Shown one piece after another: positions 57,912-64,000 of a stretch of 64,000 nucleotides of DNA (positions are counted from its first letter, which is position 1; each line of letters starts with the position of its first letter). The translations under genes and the position numbers were made by a program. The notes under the pieces were generated by a model that made no database searches, was not told the DNA's origin, and saw only the letters and a list, made by a program, of their open reading frames with translations. Origin of the DNA: Phascolarctobacterium sp. (lineage in GTDB: Bacteria > Bacillota > Negativicutes > Acidaminococcales > Acidaminococcaceae); contig QAMT01000002.1 in assembly GCA_003150755.1 (NCBI GenBank), positions 124,001 to 188,000 on the forward strand, read 5' to 3'.

Positions 57912-58493
57912 TTATTTTTTCTTTTCGGCCGAGGCGATGACGGCTTCGGCAAGTTCTTTTAAGGACATGCGGCGGTTCATGCTGTACTGGCGCATTTTGC
58001 TGTATGCCTGCTCCTCCGTCAGCCCGTGCGCCGCCATCAAAATGCCCTTGGCGCGGTCCAGCAGCTTGCGTGTTTCCAGGCTTTCGCGCAAGTCCGCCAG
58101 TTCGCTGTCCATCTGCTGATATTCCTTAAAGCGGGCAATAGCCACCTGCATGCTGGCAAACAGCTGCTCTTCGCGTACCGGCTTAACCAAGTACGCCATA
58201 ACGCCGCTGCTGTTGGCCTTGGCAACCACGTCCTCCTGGCTGTAAGCCGTCAGCAAAAGTACCGGCGCCAGCTGCCGCTCCGTAATAATCCCCGCTGCCG
58301 TTATGCCGTCCATCTTCGGCATTTTAACGTCCATTATCACCAAATCGGGTTTTAAGCGCTGCGCCAGCTCTACGGCTTCTTCGCCGTCGGAGGCCTCCCC
58401 TACCACGGTGTGTCCGGCTTCCGTCAGCATTTCGCGCAAATCAAGCCTTATCAGCGCTTCATCATCGGCAATAACAACTTTTAAACTCTCCAT
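57912..58493 (-). CDS. ANTAR-domain response regulator (PdtaR-like)
   Basis: A 193-residue antiterminator regulator. The receiver (1-120) has VVIADDEALIRLDL, phospho-acceptor Asp in LVIMDVKMPKMDG, LLLTAYSQEDVV and the Lys in AYLVKPVREEQL. A coiled linker leads to the ANTAR domain (about 130-190): LETRKLLDRAKGILMAAHGL, TEEQAYSKMRQYSMNRRMS. ANTAR proteins bind paired hexaloop RNA hairpins and prevent termination. The partner kinase gene ends two bases upstream of its start. No ANTAR target hairpin pair was recognised in the window. Confidence 0.95.
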   Translation of the reverse strand: MESLKVVIADDEALIRLDLREMLTEAGHTVVGEASDGEEAVELAQRLKPDLVIMDVKMPKMDGITAAGIITERQLAPVLLLTAYSQEDVVAKANSSGVMAYLVKPVREEQLFASMQVAIARFKEYQQMDSELADLRESLETRKLLDRAKGILMAAHGLTEEQAYSKMRQYSMNRRMSLKELAEAVIASAEKKK

Positions 58494-58495
58494 TT

Positions 58496-59869
58496 TTATC
58501 CCCCCAAAGGTAATGCAACTTCGGCGCAGGTTCCGCCCTGCGGCCTGTTTTCTATTTTAAAAGTACCGTGTAAATCGGCTTCCGCCATCGTTTTTATAAT
58601 GCGCAGGCCCAGGCTGTTTTGCGGCAGTCCGTCAAACCCCGGCGGCAGTCCCACGCCGTCATCGGTAACGGTCAGGCGGCAGCCGCCGCCAGTTTTTTGC
58701 AGCGTTACGCTGATTGCGCCCTGCGTACGCCCGGTAAAAGCATGGTCAAAACAGTTTTGCAGCATTTCGTTCAGCACCAGCGCGATACTGGTTGCTTTTT
58801 CGGACGGTACCAGCACATTATCGGCATGGAATTCCGTTTTTAATGATAATTCCGGCGCTGCCATGCCGCTTAAAATTGCTTTGTAAATACCCTGCGCCAC
58901 CGCCGCCATATCCACTTCGCCGCTGCCCTGCTGCGATAAAAATTCATGCACCACGGCAATGCTGTTCACGCGGCTGATGCAGTCGCGCAGCACCTCTTTG
59001 GTTTCATCTGCTTTGGCGCGGCGCATTTGCAGGCGCAGCAGGCTGGCAATTGTTTGCAGGTTGTTTTTTACGCGGTGGTGTATCTCTTTGATTACTGCCG
59101 CTTTAACAAGCAGTTCTTCGTCGCGCTTTTTCAGCTCGGTAATGTCGCGCAGCACAACCACGGCATAGCGTGCTTCCGTCACGCCGCCAACAGGCACTAC
59201 GCGCATTGCCAAAAGCATGCCGCGCAGGCGGATTTCCTTACCCTCGGCCGTGCCGGTTTTAAGCACCATGCCCACCAGCGGCCAGTTAATCTGCACGCTG
59301 CTGGTACGCAGCCCGATAAGATTATTAACGCCCGCAACCTGAAAAATATGCCGTGCCGTCTGATTGGCGGCAATAATTTTCTTAGTACTGTCCACCACCA
59401 TAATGCCGTCGCCCGGCGACAGGCGTTCATAAAACTCGCTTGCGCCCTCCTGCTTGGCTGGATTTTTTAAAAATTCAAACGCTACGTTGATGAACACGTC
59501 TTCCACGCCGCTTAAATCAAAAACAACGGCAGCAAAGCACTTGCCGCGCCTATCCTGCACGGGGTACACGCGCACACCGGCAAATTTTCCCAGGCTCAGC
59601 TCACGCTTACCCTCCAGCGCAACATTGCGCTGCAAGCAGCGCGCCACCAGCGGTTCTTCGCCAATGCGCACCTCGCGCCCCGGCGCTAATTCTGCCTGCT
59701 GCAAAAACTGCGTTTTAGGCATCGACTGGTGATAAACGCGCAAAAAACGTTTGTCATCCGCCGCGATATAAACTGTAATGCAGGCGTGGGCTATATCGGC
59801 GGCAAAATCCATGCCCTGCCTGATAGAAGCCAGTATATTCTTTTGTTCACTGTTAAGGCTTTTTAACAT
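58496..59869 (-). CDS. PdtaS-like sensor histidine kinase
   Basis: A 457-residue soluble kinase. Residues 1-145 form a GAF-like N-terminal domain (H_kinase_N). About 150-245 is a PAS domain (GDGIMVVDSTKKIIAANQTA). About 255-335 is HisKA_2 with the phospho-accepting EIHHRVKNNLQTIASLL. About 350-455 is the ATPase (ALVLNEMLQNCFDHAF, TVTDDGVGLPPGFDG, SLGLRIIKTM). No membrane helix is present, so it senses a cytosolic cue. It pairs with the adjacent ANTAR regulator, like PdtaS/PdtaR or EutW/EutV. A promoter CTGACA-17 bp-CATAAT precedes it at about 59890-59920. Confidence 0.95.
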   Translation of the reverse strand: MLKSLNSEQKNILASIRQGMDFAADIAHACITVYIAADDKRFLRVYHQSMPKTQFLQQAELAPGREVRIGEEPLVARCLQRNVALEGKRELSLGKFAGVRVYPVQDRRGKCFAAVVFDLSGVEDVFINVAFEFLKNPAKQEGASEFYERLSPGDGIMVVDSTKKIIAANQTARHIFQVAGVNNLIGLRTSSVQINWPLVGMVLKTGTAEGKEIRLRGMLLAMRVVPVGGVTEARYAVVVLRDITELKKRDEELLVKAAVIKEIHHRVKNNLQTIASLLRLQMRRAKADETKEVLRDCISRVNSIAVVHEFLSQQGSGEVDMAAVAQGIYKAILSGMAAPELSLKTEFHADNVLVPSEKATSIALVLNEMLQNCFDHAFTGRTQGAISVTLQKTGGGCRLTVTDDGVGLPPGFDGLPQNSLGLRIIKTMAEADLHGTFKIENRPQGGTCAEVALPLGG

Positions 59870-60018
59870 TTTGTTAAACTGTACCCCTCATATTATGCGG
59901 TTTTATACTATTTTTGTCAGTAATGAATTAGTAACATCAATACGAACATAGCGCCGCTTAAAAGATTTTTGCTGTTTTATTATATCACTCCACCTTTATA
60001 AGCAGCAAGCCAATGCCG
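59870..60018. other. Intergenic region at the host/prophage junction
   Basis: It contains the kinase promoter on the reverse strand and a second TTGCTG-18 bp-TATAAT near 59960-59990. The last prophage gene ends at 60019. I see no attachment-site duplicate, integrase or tRNA here, so the exact junction is unknown. Confidence 0.4.
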
Positions 60019-60510
60019 TTAATTTGTTGCTATCGCTATCACACTACCAGCTATGCCGGCACAGAATCCATTAAGCCAGCCTTTCCAGTAGGCTTTTTCT
60101 TTAGTTTCAGCCGCCGCTTGCCGTTCCGCTTCTATTTGCCTCCTCAACTTCACTGTATATTCGTTGGCAATTTGCAACGATTTTTCTGCACTCTCCAATG
60201 ATGCGCTGGCAGTCTGCAATGCTTGCTGCGTTTTGGCTAGCTCGTTCCTGGCTTGCTGTAATAAGCCCATCAGCTCGGCTGACCGCTGTTCCTGCTGTGT
60301 CAAGCTGTCCTGCAGCAGCGTCAAGTTCGCGTCCAATAGTTTTGTGTTGCTTTTCAACTGCTCCCACTGTGCTGTCGGTACTTTTATATAACCGTTCGAT
60401 GCTGGCGTCATTTCCGCAGCCTCGCACTGTGCAATAAACAGCGGCGCAAAGCAAAACAACAGCGATAATAATGTAAATGCGATTATGATTATTAGATTTT
60501 TGCGTGTCAT
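60019..60510 (-). CDS. Phage lysis-associated coiled-coil protein (spanin-like), frame B
   Basis: A 163-residue protein: N-terminal signal/anchor (NLIIIIAFTLLSLLFCFAPL), then a long coiled coil (LDANLTLLQDSLTQQEQRSA, ALQTASASLESAEKSLQIAN) and a hydrophobic C-terminus (WLNGFCAGIAGSVIAIATN). It almost completely overlaps the frame-A gene, starting 7 bases after its start. The two resemble nested Rz/Rz1-type pairs and similar overlapping pairs in Negativicutes prophages. The call rests on layout and position behind holin and amidase. Confidence 0.65.
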   Translation of the reverse strand: MTRKNLIIIIAFTLLSLLFCFAPLFIAQCEAAEMTPASNGYIKVPTAQWEQLKSNTKLLDANLTLLQDSLTQQEQRSAELMGLLQQARNELAKTQQALQTASASLESAEKSLQIANEYTVKLRRQIEAERQAAAETKEKAYWKGWLNGFCAGIAGSVIAIATN

Positions 60511-60517
60511 TTAGCAT
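60107..60517 (-). CDS. Phage spanin-like membrane protein, frame A
   Basis: A 136-residue protein with an N-terminal membrane helix (RIYIIIAVVLLCAAVYCTV) and a periplasmic helical region rich in Ala/Gln with regular cysteines (ADCQRIIGECRKIVANCQRI). This is the layout of an inner-membrane spanin, which links to the outer membrane at the end of lysis. The ATG at 60517 follows GAGGTAAAA; a longer frame to 60586 has no ribosome binding site. It overlaps frame B for 404 bp. Confidence 0.7.
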   Translation of the reverse strand: MLNDTQKSNNHNRIYIIIAVVLLCAAVYCTVRGCGNDASIERLYKSTDSTVGAVEKQHKTIGRELDAAAGQLDTAGTAVSRADGLITASQERASQNAASIADCQRIIGECRKIVANCQRIYSEVEEANRSGTASGG

Positions 60518-60679
60518 TTTTACCTCATTATTACAAGTATACTTATAATTTTTACTAAAATGCTGTACCGCCGCCATATTTAGCACGTGCGCCGTTTTTA
60601 TGCTCTTTGCGATAAACCATAAGCAAAGCAGGTTAAAACAAGCGCACGCGCCAAGTGTAGGGACGGCTTTTTTTGGTGG

Positions 60680-60778
60680 TTACAGTGCAAAATAATGATG
60701 TAATGCGCCAAGCGCAAAACCGATGATGATACCCAGCCAAAAATATTTATCAGCGGCAATGGTTTTCAAAGTCTGCAT
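60680..60778 (-). CDS. Tiny phage membrane peptide (32 aa)
   Basis: MQTLKTIAADKYFWLGIIIG then FALGALHHYFAL: a single transmembrane helix with a short cytosolic head. GAGGTG lies 7 bases before the ATG, and the start is only 1 base after the stop of the preceding small gene. Position in the lysis cassette suggests a holin accessory or pinholin-like peptide, but this is inference. Confidence 0.6.
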   Translation of the reverse strand: MQTLKTIAADKYFWLGIIIGFALGALHHYFAL

Positions 60779-60779
60779 A

Positions 60780-60956
60780 TTATTTCACCTCGTTTTCATC
60801 TTTTAAGTAAATACCACTAATGCAATCTACGTTAATTAAAGCAATCATAGTGCCATTTTTAAAAATAGTAATTACTTTACCGTCATAATTAAATTCATCA
60901 TATTCAGCATTTGCAATATTGTCGCTAAGTCCATTTTTATAAACGATATATAACAT
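60780..60956 (-). CDS. Small phage protein of unknown function (58 aa)
   Basis: A 58-residue acidic protein beginning MLYIVYKNGLSDNIANAEYD and continuing with GKVITIFKNGTMIALINVDC. Strand-rich, with no membrane helix. AGGAGAG precedes the ATG by 7 bases. It follows the amidase by 15 bp and precedes the tiny membrane peptide. I do not recognise a family. Confidence 0.65.
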   Translation of the reverse strand: MLYIVYKNGLSDNIANAEYDEFNYDGKVITIFKNGTMIALINVDCISGIYLKDENEVK

Positions 60957-60971
60957 TATTAATCTCTCCTT

Positions 60972-61451
60972 TTAATGATTTCTGTACCATTCAGCATTTC
61001 CGCGAACGGTATCAAGTTGGTTGTATAAATTTTTACCTGGGCACGCTGTAGCATCTAAGTCACGATGCCCAACAACTACATTTTTTGCAGCAATCAAATT
61101 GTAACGCTTGCACAAATCCGCTATAAGTACAGGCAAAGCGTTTAATTGCGCCTCTGTAGGTTCGCTAATTTCAAAGTTGCCACAAACATGAACGCCTATA
61201 CTGTTAGCATTAAATCCAAGCGCATGCGCTCCGATATAACTTTCAGGACGTCCGCGTTCTATTGTGCCGTCTTTGCGAATAACATAATGATAACCTATGC
61301 CTGCCCATCCTTGTGCCTGATGGCTTTCATGTATTTGCTCGGCAGATAAATCGTCATCAACCGGATTACCCGTGTGATGAACAACAATCAAATCCGTTCT
61401 TTCACGTTTTGTTAGTTCTGTAAAATGCAAGTTATATTTTTTTACTTTCAT
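60972..61451 (-). CDS. Phage N-acetylmuramoyl-L-alanine amidase (Amidase_2/PGRP) endolysin
   Basis: A 159-residue zinc amidase that cuts the bond between MurNAc and L-Ala during lysis. Motifs: TDLIVVHHTGNPVDDD (first zinc His), GIGYHYVIRKDGTIERGRP, HALGFNANSIGVHVCGNF, VVVGHRDLDATACPGKN (second zinc His and Cys, catalytic Lys). There is no cell-wall-binding domain and no signal peptide, so it depends on the holin. The ATG at 61451 follows GGAGGGAACG and overlaps the holin gene end by 20 bases. Confidence 0.95.
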   Translation of the reverse strand: MKVKKYNLHFTELTKRERTDLIVVHHTGNPVDDDLSAEQIHESHQAQGWAGIGYHYVIRKDGTIERGRPESYIGAHALGFNANSIGVHVCGNFEISEPTEAQLNALPVLIADLCKRYNLIAAKNVVVGHRDLDATACPGKNLYNQLDTVRGNAEWYRNH

Positions 61452-61908
61452 CTTTCGTTCCCTCCTGTTTAGATTGCAGCCTGGCCAATGCGTTGCGGAT
61501 GAACGCCGGTATGTGTTCACCCCACCCGGCCCGGTCGATATTTTCCACGATACTTCCTGCTTCATTAAGGGCATATGCGCAAATCGCCATCTGTCTTAAC
61601 GTGTGTGTATCCATCGCAATGTCAACCGTATTGCATAATGCAACAACTCCCAGTATTACAGCCTTTTTGGCCAAACCCACAAAACCAGTGCTACTATCCC
61701 ATTGTCCAGTGCGAAAGGCTGCTATAATACCGGTTACATAATCCAAAATCATCAACGCAATAAGAGCGTATATCATTTTATCCAGGCCTCCTACTGCTAT
61801 TGATATAAATAATCCGATTGTGGCTCCTATACCAAGCAGCCACTGTTCAGCGCCTGTCGGCATTAAATTCTTAAAAAAATCAATGCAGTCGTCAAATATT
61901 TGTAGCAC
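61432..61908 (-). CDS. Phage holin, toxin-secretion/phage-lysis holin family
   Basis: A 158-residue membrane protein of the TcdE/Phage_holin_4 type: WLLGIGATIGLFISIAVGGL, LDKMIYALIALMILDYVTGI (the conserved LDYVTGI segment), AVILGVVALCNTVDIA and a C-terminal amphipathic, basic tail. It forms pores that release the endolysin encoded next. Gene order and 20-base overlap with the amidase are usual for a lysis cassette. Confidence 0.93.
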   Translation of the reverse strand: MLQIFDDCIDFFKNLMPTGAEQWLLGIGATIGLFISIAVGGLDKMIYALIALMILDYVTGIIAAFRTGQWDSSTGFVGLAKKAVILGVVALCNTVDIAMDTHTLRQMAICAYALNEAGSIVENIDRAGWGEHIPAFIRNALARLQSKQEGTKDESKKI

Positions 61909-61932
61909 AGTATATACACCGCCTTCTATCTA

Positions 61933-62217
61933 TTATGTAAAACTGTAAAAATTGTTAATTTTCTTTATCACTGTCACAAATGGCAGTTCATCCTTATATT
62001 CTTCTACCTGACTTATTAAAACGTCACTCCCTGTAAATATAATTCGCCTCTTTCCCTCTATCTCTATTTGCAAAGTAATATAGTTTTTTCCTTCTTTCTG
62101 CTTGCTAGGCCGCTTTTTGTAACCAAGTACAGTAATTTCTCTATTCAGTACATCCGCCATCGGTATTTTATCGCCCTCAAAGGGTTTTTCTCGAGCAAAA
62201 TCGCTAAAACGTTTCAC
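61933..62217 (-). CDS. Small phage protein downstream of the DGR reverse transcriptase (OB-fold-like?)
   Basis: A 94-residue protein: KRFSDFAREKPFEGDKIPMA, ITVLGYKKRPSKQ, NYITLQIEIEGKRRIIFTGS, ELPFVTVIKKINNFYSFT. It is beta-rich with the strand order and single-strand-binding look of small phage OB-fold proteins. It overlaps the reverse transcriptase stop by 14 bases, so translation is coupled. A role as accessory factor of the retroelement or as a nucleic-acid-binding phage protein is inference. No Avd-like helical-bundle gene is visible in the cassette. Confidence 0.65.
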   Translation of the reverse strand: MKRFSDFAREKPFEGDKIPMADVLNREITVLGYKKRPSKQKEGKNYITLQIEIEGKRRIIFTGSDVLISQVEEYKDELPFVTVIKKINNFYSFT

Positions 62218-63355
62218 TCATCCTTACCTCCTTTTCCAGTTTTTCTAGCCCTATGCGTCGCCGAAAATGGTAGGTTTTTGCCCATCGAAGCCACCCTTTG
62301 GCGCTAGCAATTTGAGCAATCGCCTTTTCTTTTGAAATTTTTCCAACTTTTAATTTCGTTGGCAATTCATTTATTCTTCGGCGCATTCTTTTTGCAGTGC
62401 GTTTGCGCAAAAGAACATACCCCTGCGGAAAATATCTGTATCCTAGAAAGTCAACACCTTGCGCAGTAGGAAAGGTTTCTGCGCGACTGTATTGTAAATG
62501 TAAATGTTGCCACATCCACGTTTTAATACTTTGCTTCCAAATCTGTAATTCAGCCTTGTCATTGCTAAAAATTACAAAATCATCACAGTATCGCACGTAC
62601 CCTTTCGCTAGCAATTCTTGCTTGATGAAGCGATCTAATTCGTTGAGATATATATTTCCAAACCATTGACTAACATAATTTCCTATCGGCAAACCAGCCT
62701 TAGAATTTCCGTCGGCTGCCTTGCTTTTACTAAGCTTTAATATTTCAACCGGTACATCTTTTGATGTACTACCGCGCCTTAGCATTTTATAAAGGATTTT
62801 AAGATTTTTATCCCTTGTACAGCAGCTATCAATAATTTCATACAATACATCTAACAACTGCCTGTCTTTTATTTTTCTGCGCAAAATGTTTTTTAATATT
62901 TCATGATTTATATTGACGTAAAATTGCGATATATCGCATTGTAGGCAATACTTATATTTTCTAACGTACTGCGCAGCTTTTGTCCCTCCGCGATGCTGCC
63001 CTTTGCCTTTGCGGCAAGCATAGCTGTCAGGAAGCATCATATTATCCCAAATAGATTCCATGACATTCATAATTGCATGATGCACTATTCTATCCGGGTA
63101 AAAAGGCAAGCAATATATCAAGCGTAACTTTGGTTCATATAAAGGGTAAATATAATAATGAGATGTCTTGTATTTATTTTGACTTAAAATCATCCGCAGC
63201 TGCTTTACATATTTTTCAGGATTTTCTTTGATTCTATTTATTGCCGCCTTTTTGCAAGGGCTAATTCGTCCGTTGCTTCGGCAAGCTTTTTTTATTGCAG
63301 TATATAAATTATCTTCAGCAATTACCTTGCACCATAGATTGCCATATCTTTTCAT
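62204..63355 (-). CDS. Reverse transcriptase of a diversity-generating retroelement
   Basis: A 383-residue reverse transcriptase from the chosen ATG (MKRYGNLW). Motifs: CLQCDISQFYVNINHEIL (RT motif with catalytic Asp), GLPIGNYVSQWFGNIYLNEL (the [I/V/L]GxxxSQ motif that marks DGR enzymes), YVRYCDDFVIFSNDK (YxDD catalytic pair) and FPTAQGVDFLGYRYFPQGYV. It copies the TR RNA error-prone at adenines and the cDNA replaces the VR of the target gene. The frame is open to 63469, but no good ribosome binding site marks a start; 63355 is chosen from the family N-terminus. The TR lies 143 bp upstream. Confidence 0.95.
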   Translation of the reverse strand: MKRYGNLWCKVIAEDNLYTAIKKACRSNGRISPCKKAAINRIKENPEKYVKQLRMILSQNKYKTSHYYIYPLYEPKLRLIYCLPFYPDRIVHHAIMNVMESIWDNMMLPDSYACRKGKGQHRGGTKAAQYVRKYKYCLQCDISQFYVNINHEILKNILRRKIKDRQLLDVLYEIIDSCCTRDKNLKILYKMLRRGSTSKDVPVEILKLSKSKAADGNSKAGLPIGNYVSQWFGNIYLNELDRFIKQELLAKGYVRYCDDFVIFSNDKAELQIWKQSIKTWMWQHLHLQYSRAETFPTAQGVDFLGYRYFPQGYVLLRKRTAKRMRRRINELPTKLKVGKISKEKAIAQIASAKGWLRWAKTYHFRRRIGLEKLEKEVRMSETF

Positions 63356-63497
63356 AATTTTAGCAATGGAAACGTTCAATTTCCTTACTAGCTGCCATCG
63401 CTCCCTTCTGTGTGTTTTGCCGGGCAAGCACCGCGACATGGATATAAAGCCAGCCGGTAGGGTAAGCACGCACCAGCTTTTTGTTTTTCCTACCGTA

Positions 63498-63613
63498 TCA
63501 GACGCACCGCGCGCCCCGTTGTTCGCATTGACATTAGACGAAACATTGTTACAATTCGCAGCACGAGAGCCGCAAGACGAACTGTTATCCCAGTTACCTC
63601 CCCCAAGCAGCCT
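63498..63613 (-). repeat. Template repeat (TR) of the diversity-generating retroelement
   Basis: A 116-bp sequence whose copy lies exactly 200 bp away in the target gene. Its coding-strand version would encode GGNWDNSSSCGSRAANCNNV and onward. It contains many AAC/AAT codons where the VR has other residues. Fifteen positions differ and each is an A in the TR. It lies between the target gene stop and the reverse transcriptase start and is not itself translated. Confidence 0.97.
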
Positions 63614-63640
63614 ATCGCCTTATACCCAATTTTTGTATCT

Positions 63641-63671
63641 TATGTGGGGCTACTCAGAGCAGCCCCACATT
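63641..63671 (-). promoter_or_regulatory. DGR homing hairpin downstream of VR
   Basis: ATGTGGGGCT and AGCCCCACAT form a perfect 10-bp stem around a 9-11 base loop, 27 bp beyond the 3' end of VR and just after the target stop codon. Retroelements such as that of phage BPP-1 require a hairpin/cruciform in this place for efficient homing. It may also act as a transcription barrier, although no long T-run follows. Confidence 0.7.
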
Positions 63672-63675
63672 CGCT

Positions 63676-64000
63676 TTACAAATTTCGGTGCACCGGCTCA
63701 GACGCACCGCGCGCCCCGATGTGCGCAGAGACATCAGACGAAACAGAGTCACAAGCCGCAGCACGAGAGCCGCAAGACGAACCGGGAACCCAGTAACCTC
63801 CCCCAAGCAGCCTGTATAAATTTCCATATGTTTGCCCATAACTTCGTTCATCTACTGCGCTATTATAAACACTGTTGGTCCAACCACTACCGCCAGCAAA
63901 GCCCAAATCCATAAGCCACTGCCACATAACACCACAAGCATCTTCTAGTCCATAATTGCTTATCATTCTACGGCCTGCGGTATCTACATGTCCGCCAGTT
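63676..64000 (-). CDS. DGR target protein with C-type-lectin fold (C-terminal part only)
   Basis: The reading frame is open from 64000 leftward to the stop at 63676, so the N-terminal part is outside. Upstream of the first Met visible (63966), the frame still reads TGGHVDTAGRR, which is typical of the protein and indicates a longer gene. GLEDACGVMWQWLMDLGFAG and the C-terminal RLLGGGYWVPGSSCGSRAAA match formylglycine-generating-enzyme/C-type-lectin variable domains of retroelement targets, usually tail tips or surface binders. The last about 40 residues are the variable region. It is probably a receptor-binding or tail protein of the prophage. Confidence 0.9.
   Translation of the reverse strand, partial: TGGHVDTAGRRMISNYGLEDACGVMWQWLMDLGFAGGSGWTNSVYNSAVDERSYGQTYGNLYRLLGGGYWVPGSSCGSRAAACDSVSSDVSAHIGARGASEPVHRNL
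63698..63813 (-). repeat. Variable repeat (VR) of the diversity-generating retroelement
   Basis: A 116-bp copy of the TR inside the 3' end of the target gene. The substitutions change 11 codons: N to Y, D to V, N to P, S to G, N to A, N to D, N to S, N to D, N to S, N to H and N to I. The 3' end GGGGCGCGCGGTGCGTCTGA is identical in TR and VR and is the expected homing-initiation segment. Beyond it, VR and TR differ. Confidence 0.97.

Larger units (their letters stand above)
60019..64000 (-). mobile_element. Late region of a prophage (partial, runs off the right edge)
   Basis: All genes face leftward. In transcription order they are: a DGR target protein, reverse transcriptase, small gene, holin, amidase endolysin, two tiny genes and a spanin-like pair. 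This order of tail-associated gene, then lysis cassette, is typical for siphovirus-like prophages. The body (integrase, capsid, tail) must lie beyond 64000. Confidence 0.85.

Noticed and set aside
60587..60679. A further tiny phage gene (21 codons, MVYRKEHKNGARAKYGGGTAF)
   Set aside because: There is no convincing ribosome binding site and it is very short. It was left out.
63498..63813. TR/VR as a simple tandem duplication or assembly artefact
   Set aside because: All 15 differences fall on TR adenines, and a DGR-type reverse transcriptase is adjacent. Random divergence would not produce this bias.

Overview
The window looks like a chromosome segment of a diderm Firmicute (class Negativicutes, perhaps an Acidaminococcaceae/Phascolarctobacterium-like gut anaerobe). 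This is inference. It rests on a two-partner outer-membrane secretion system carrying an LktA-type giant adhesin, alongside Firmicutes-style features: a SAM-I riboswitch, a DegV/DAK2 pair, a PdtaS/ANTAR two-component pair, type I and type II toxin-antitoxin cassettes and consensus sigma-70 promoters. No rRNA or tRNA gene was seen.

Layout. 1-5 kb: a DAK2-domain kinase (cut by the window edge) and a DegV protein, a small secreted protein, a CstA-type transporter and a YbjN-like protein. 5.1-24.2 kb: a TpsB transporter and its 5,811-residue TpsA adhesin, facing a regulator pair (an atypical OmpR-type regulator and an NTF2-PAS-GAF-like sensor with no kinase domain). 26.5-36.7 kb: SAM-riboswitch-controlled metQ; a malic enzyme/fumarase operon; a hydantoinase-like, histone-deacetylase-like, rdgB and phosphoesterase operon; a dicarboxylate symporter; and a PAP2 phosphatase. 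Malic enzyme and symporter promoters share GTATAC-centred palindromes.

36.7-41.2 kb: an ISL3 element carrying a phage-tail-like glycine-rich passenger gene ends 1 bp beyond the stop codon of a type V-F CRISPR effector (Cas12f1). The effector has a repeat-spacer array and a recognisable tracrRNA, with no adaptation genes in view. 41.3-47.8 kb: housekeeping genes (dtd, thioesterase, ATP-grasp ligase, CofE-like ligase), an uncatalogued type I toxin/antisense-RNA cassette next to a RelBE-like pair, and a predicted small RNA. 47.9-55.6 kb: a HAD phosphatase and a complete glycine-cleavage operon, gcvT-gcvH-gcvPA-gcvPB-lplA-lpd. 55.6-59.9 kb: small genes, a NUDIX-GNAT fusion and the PdtaS/PdtaR-like pair.

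60.0-64.0 kb: the late end of a prophage read leftward. In transcription order it holds a C-type-lectin-fold target gene (entering from outside the window), a diversity-generating retroelement (VR, hairpin, TR, reverse transcriptase), a small downstream gene, a holin, an amidase, two tiny genes and a heavily overlapping spanin-like pair. TR and VR are 116 bp each, exactly 200 bp apart, and differ at 15 positions, every one of which is an adenine in the TR. The two most notable systems are this retroelement and the Cas12f1 locus.
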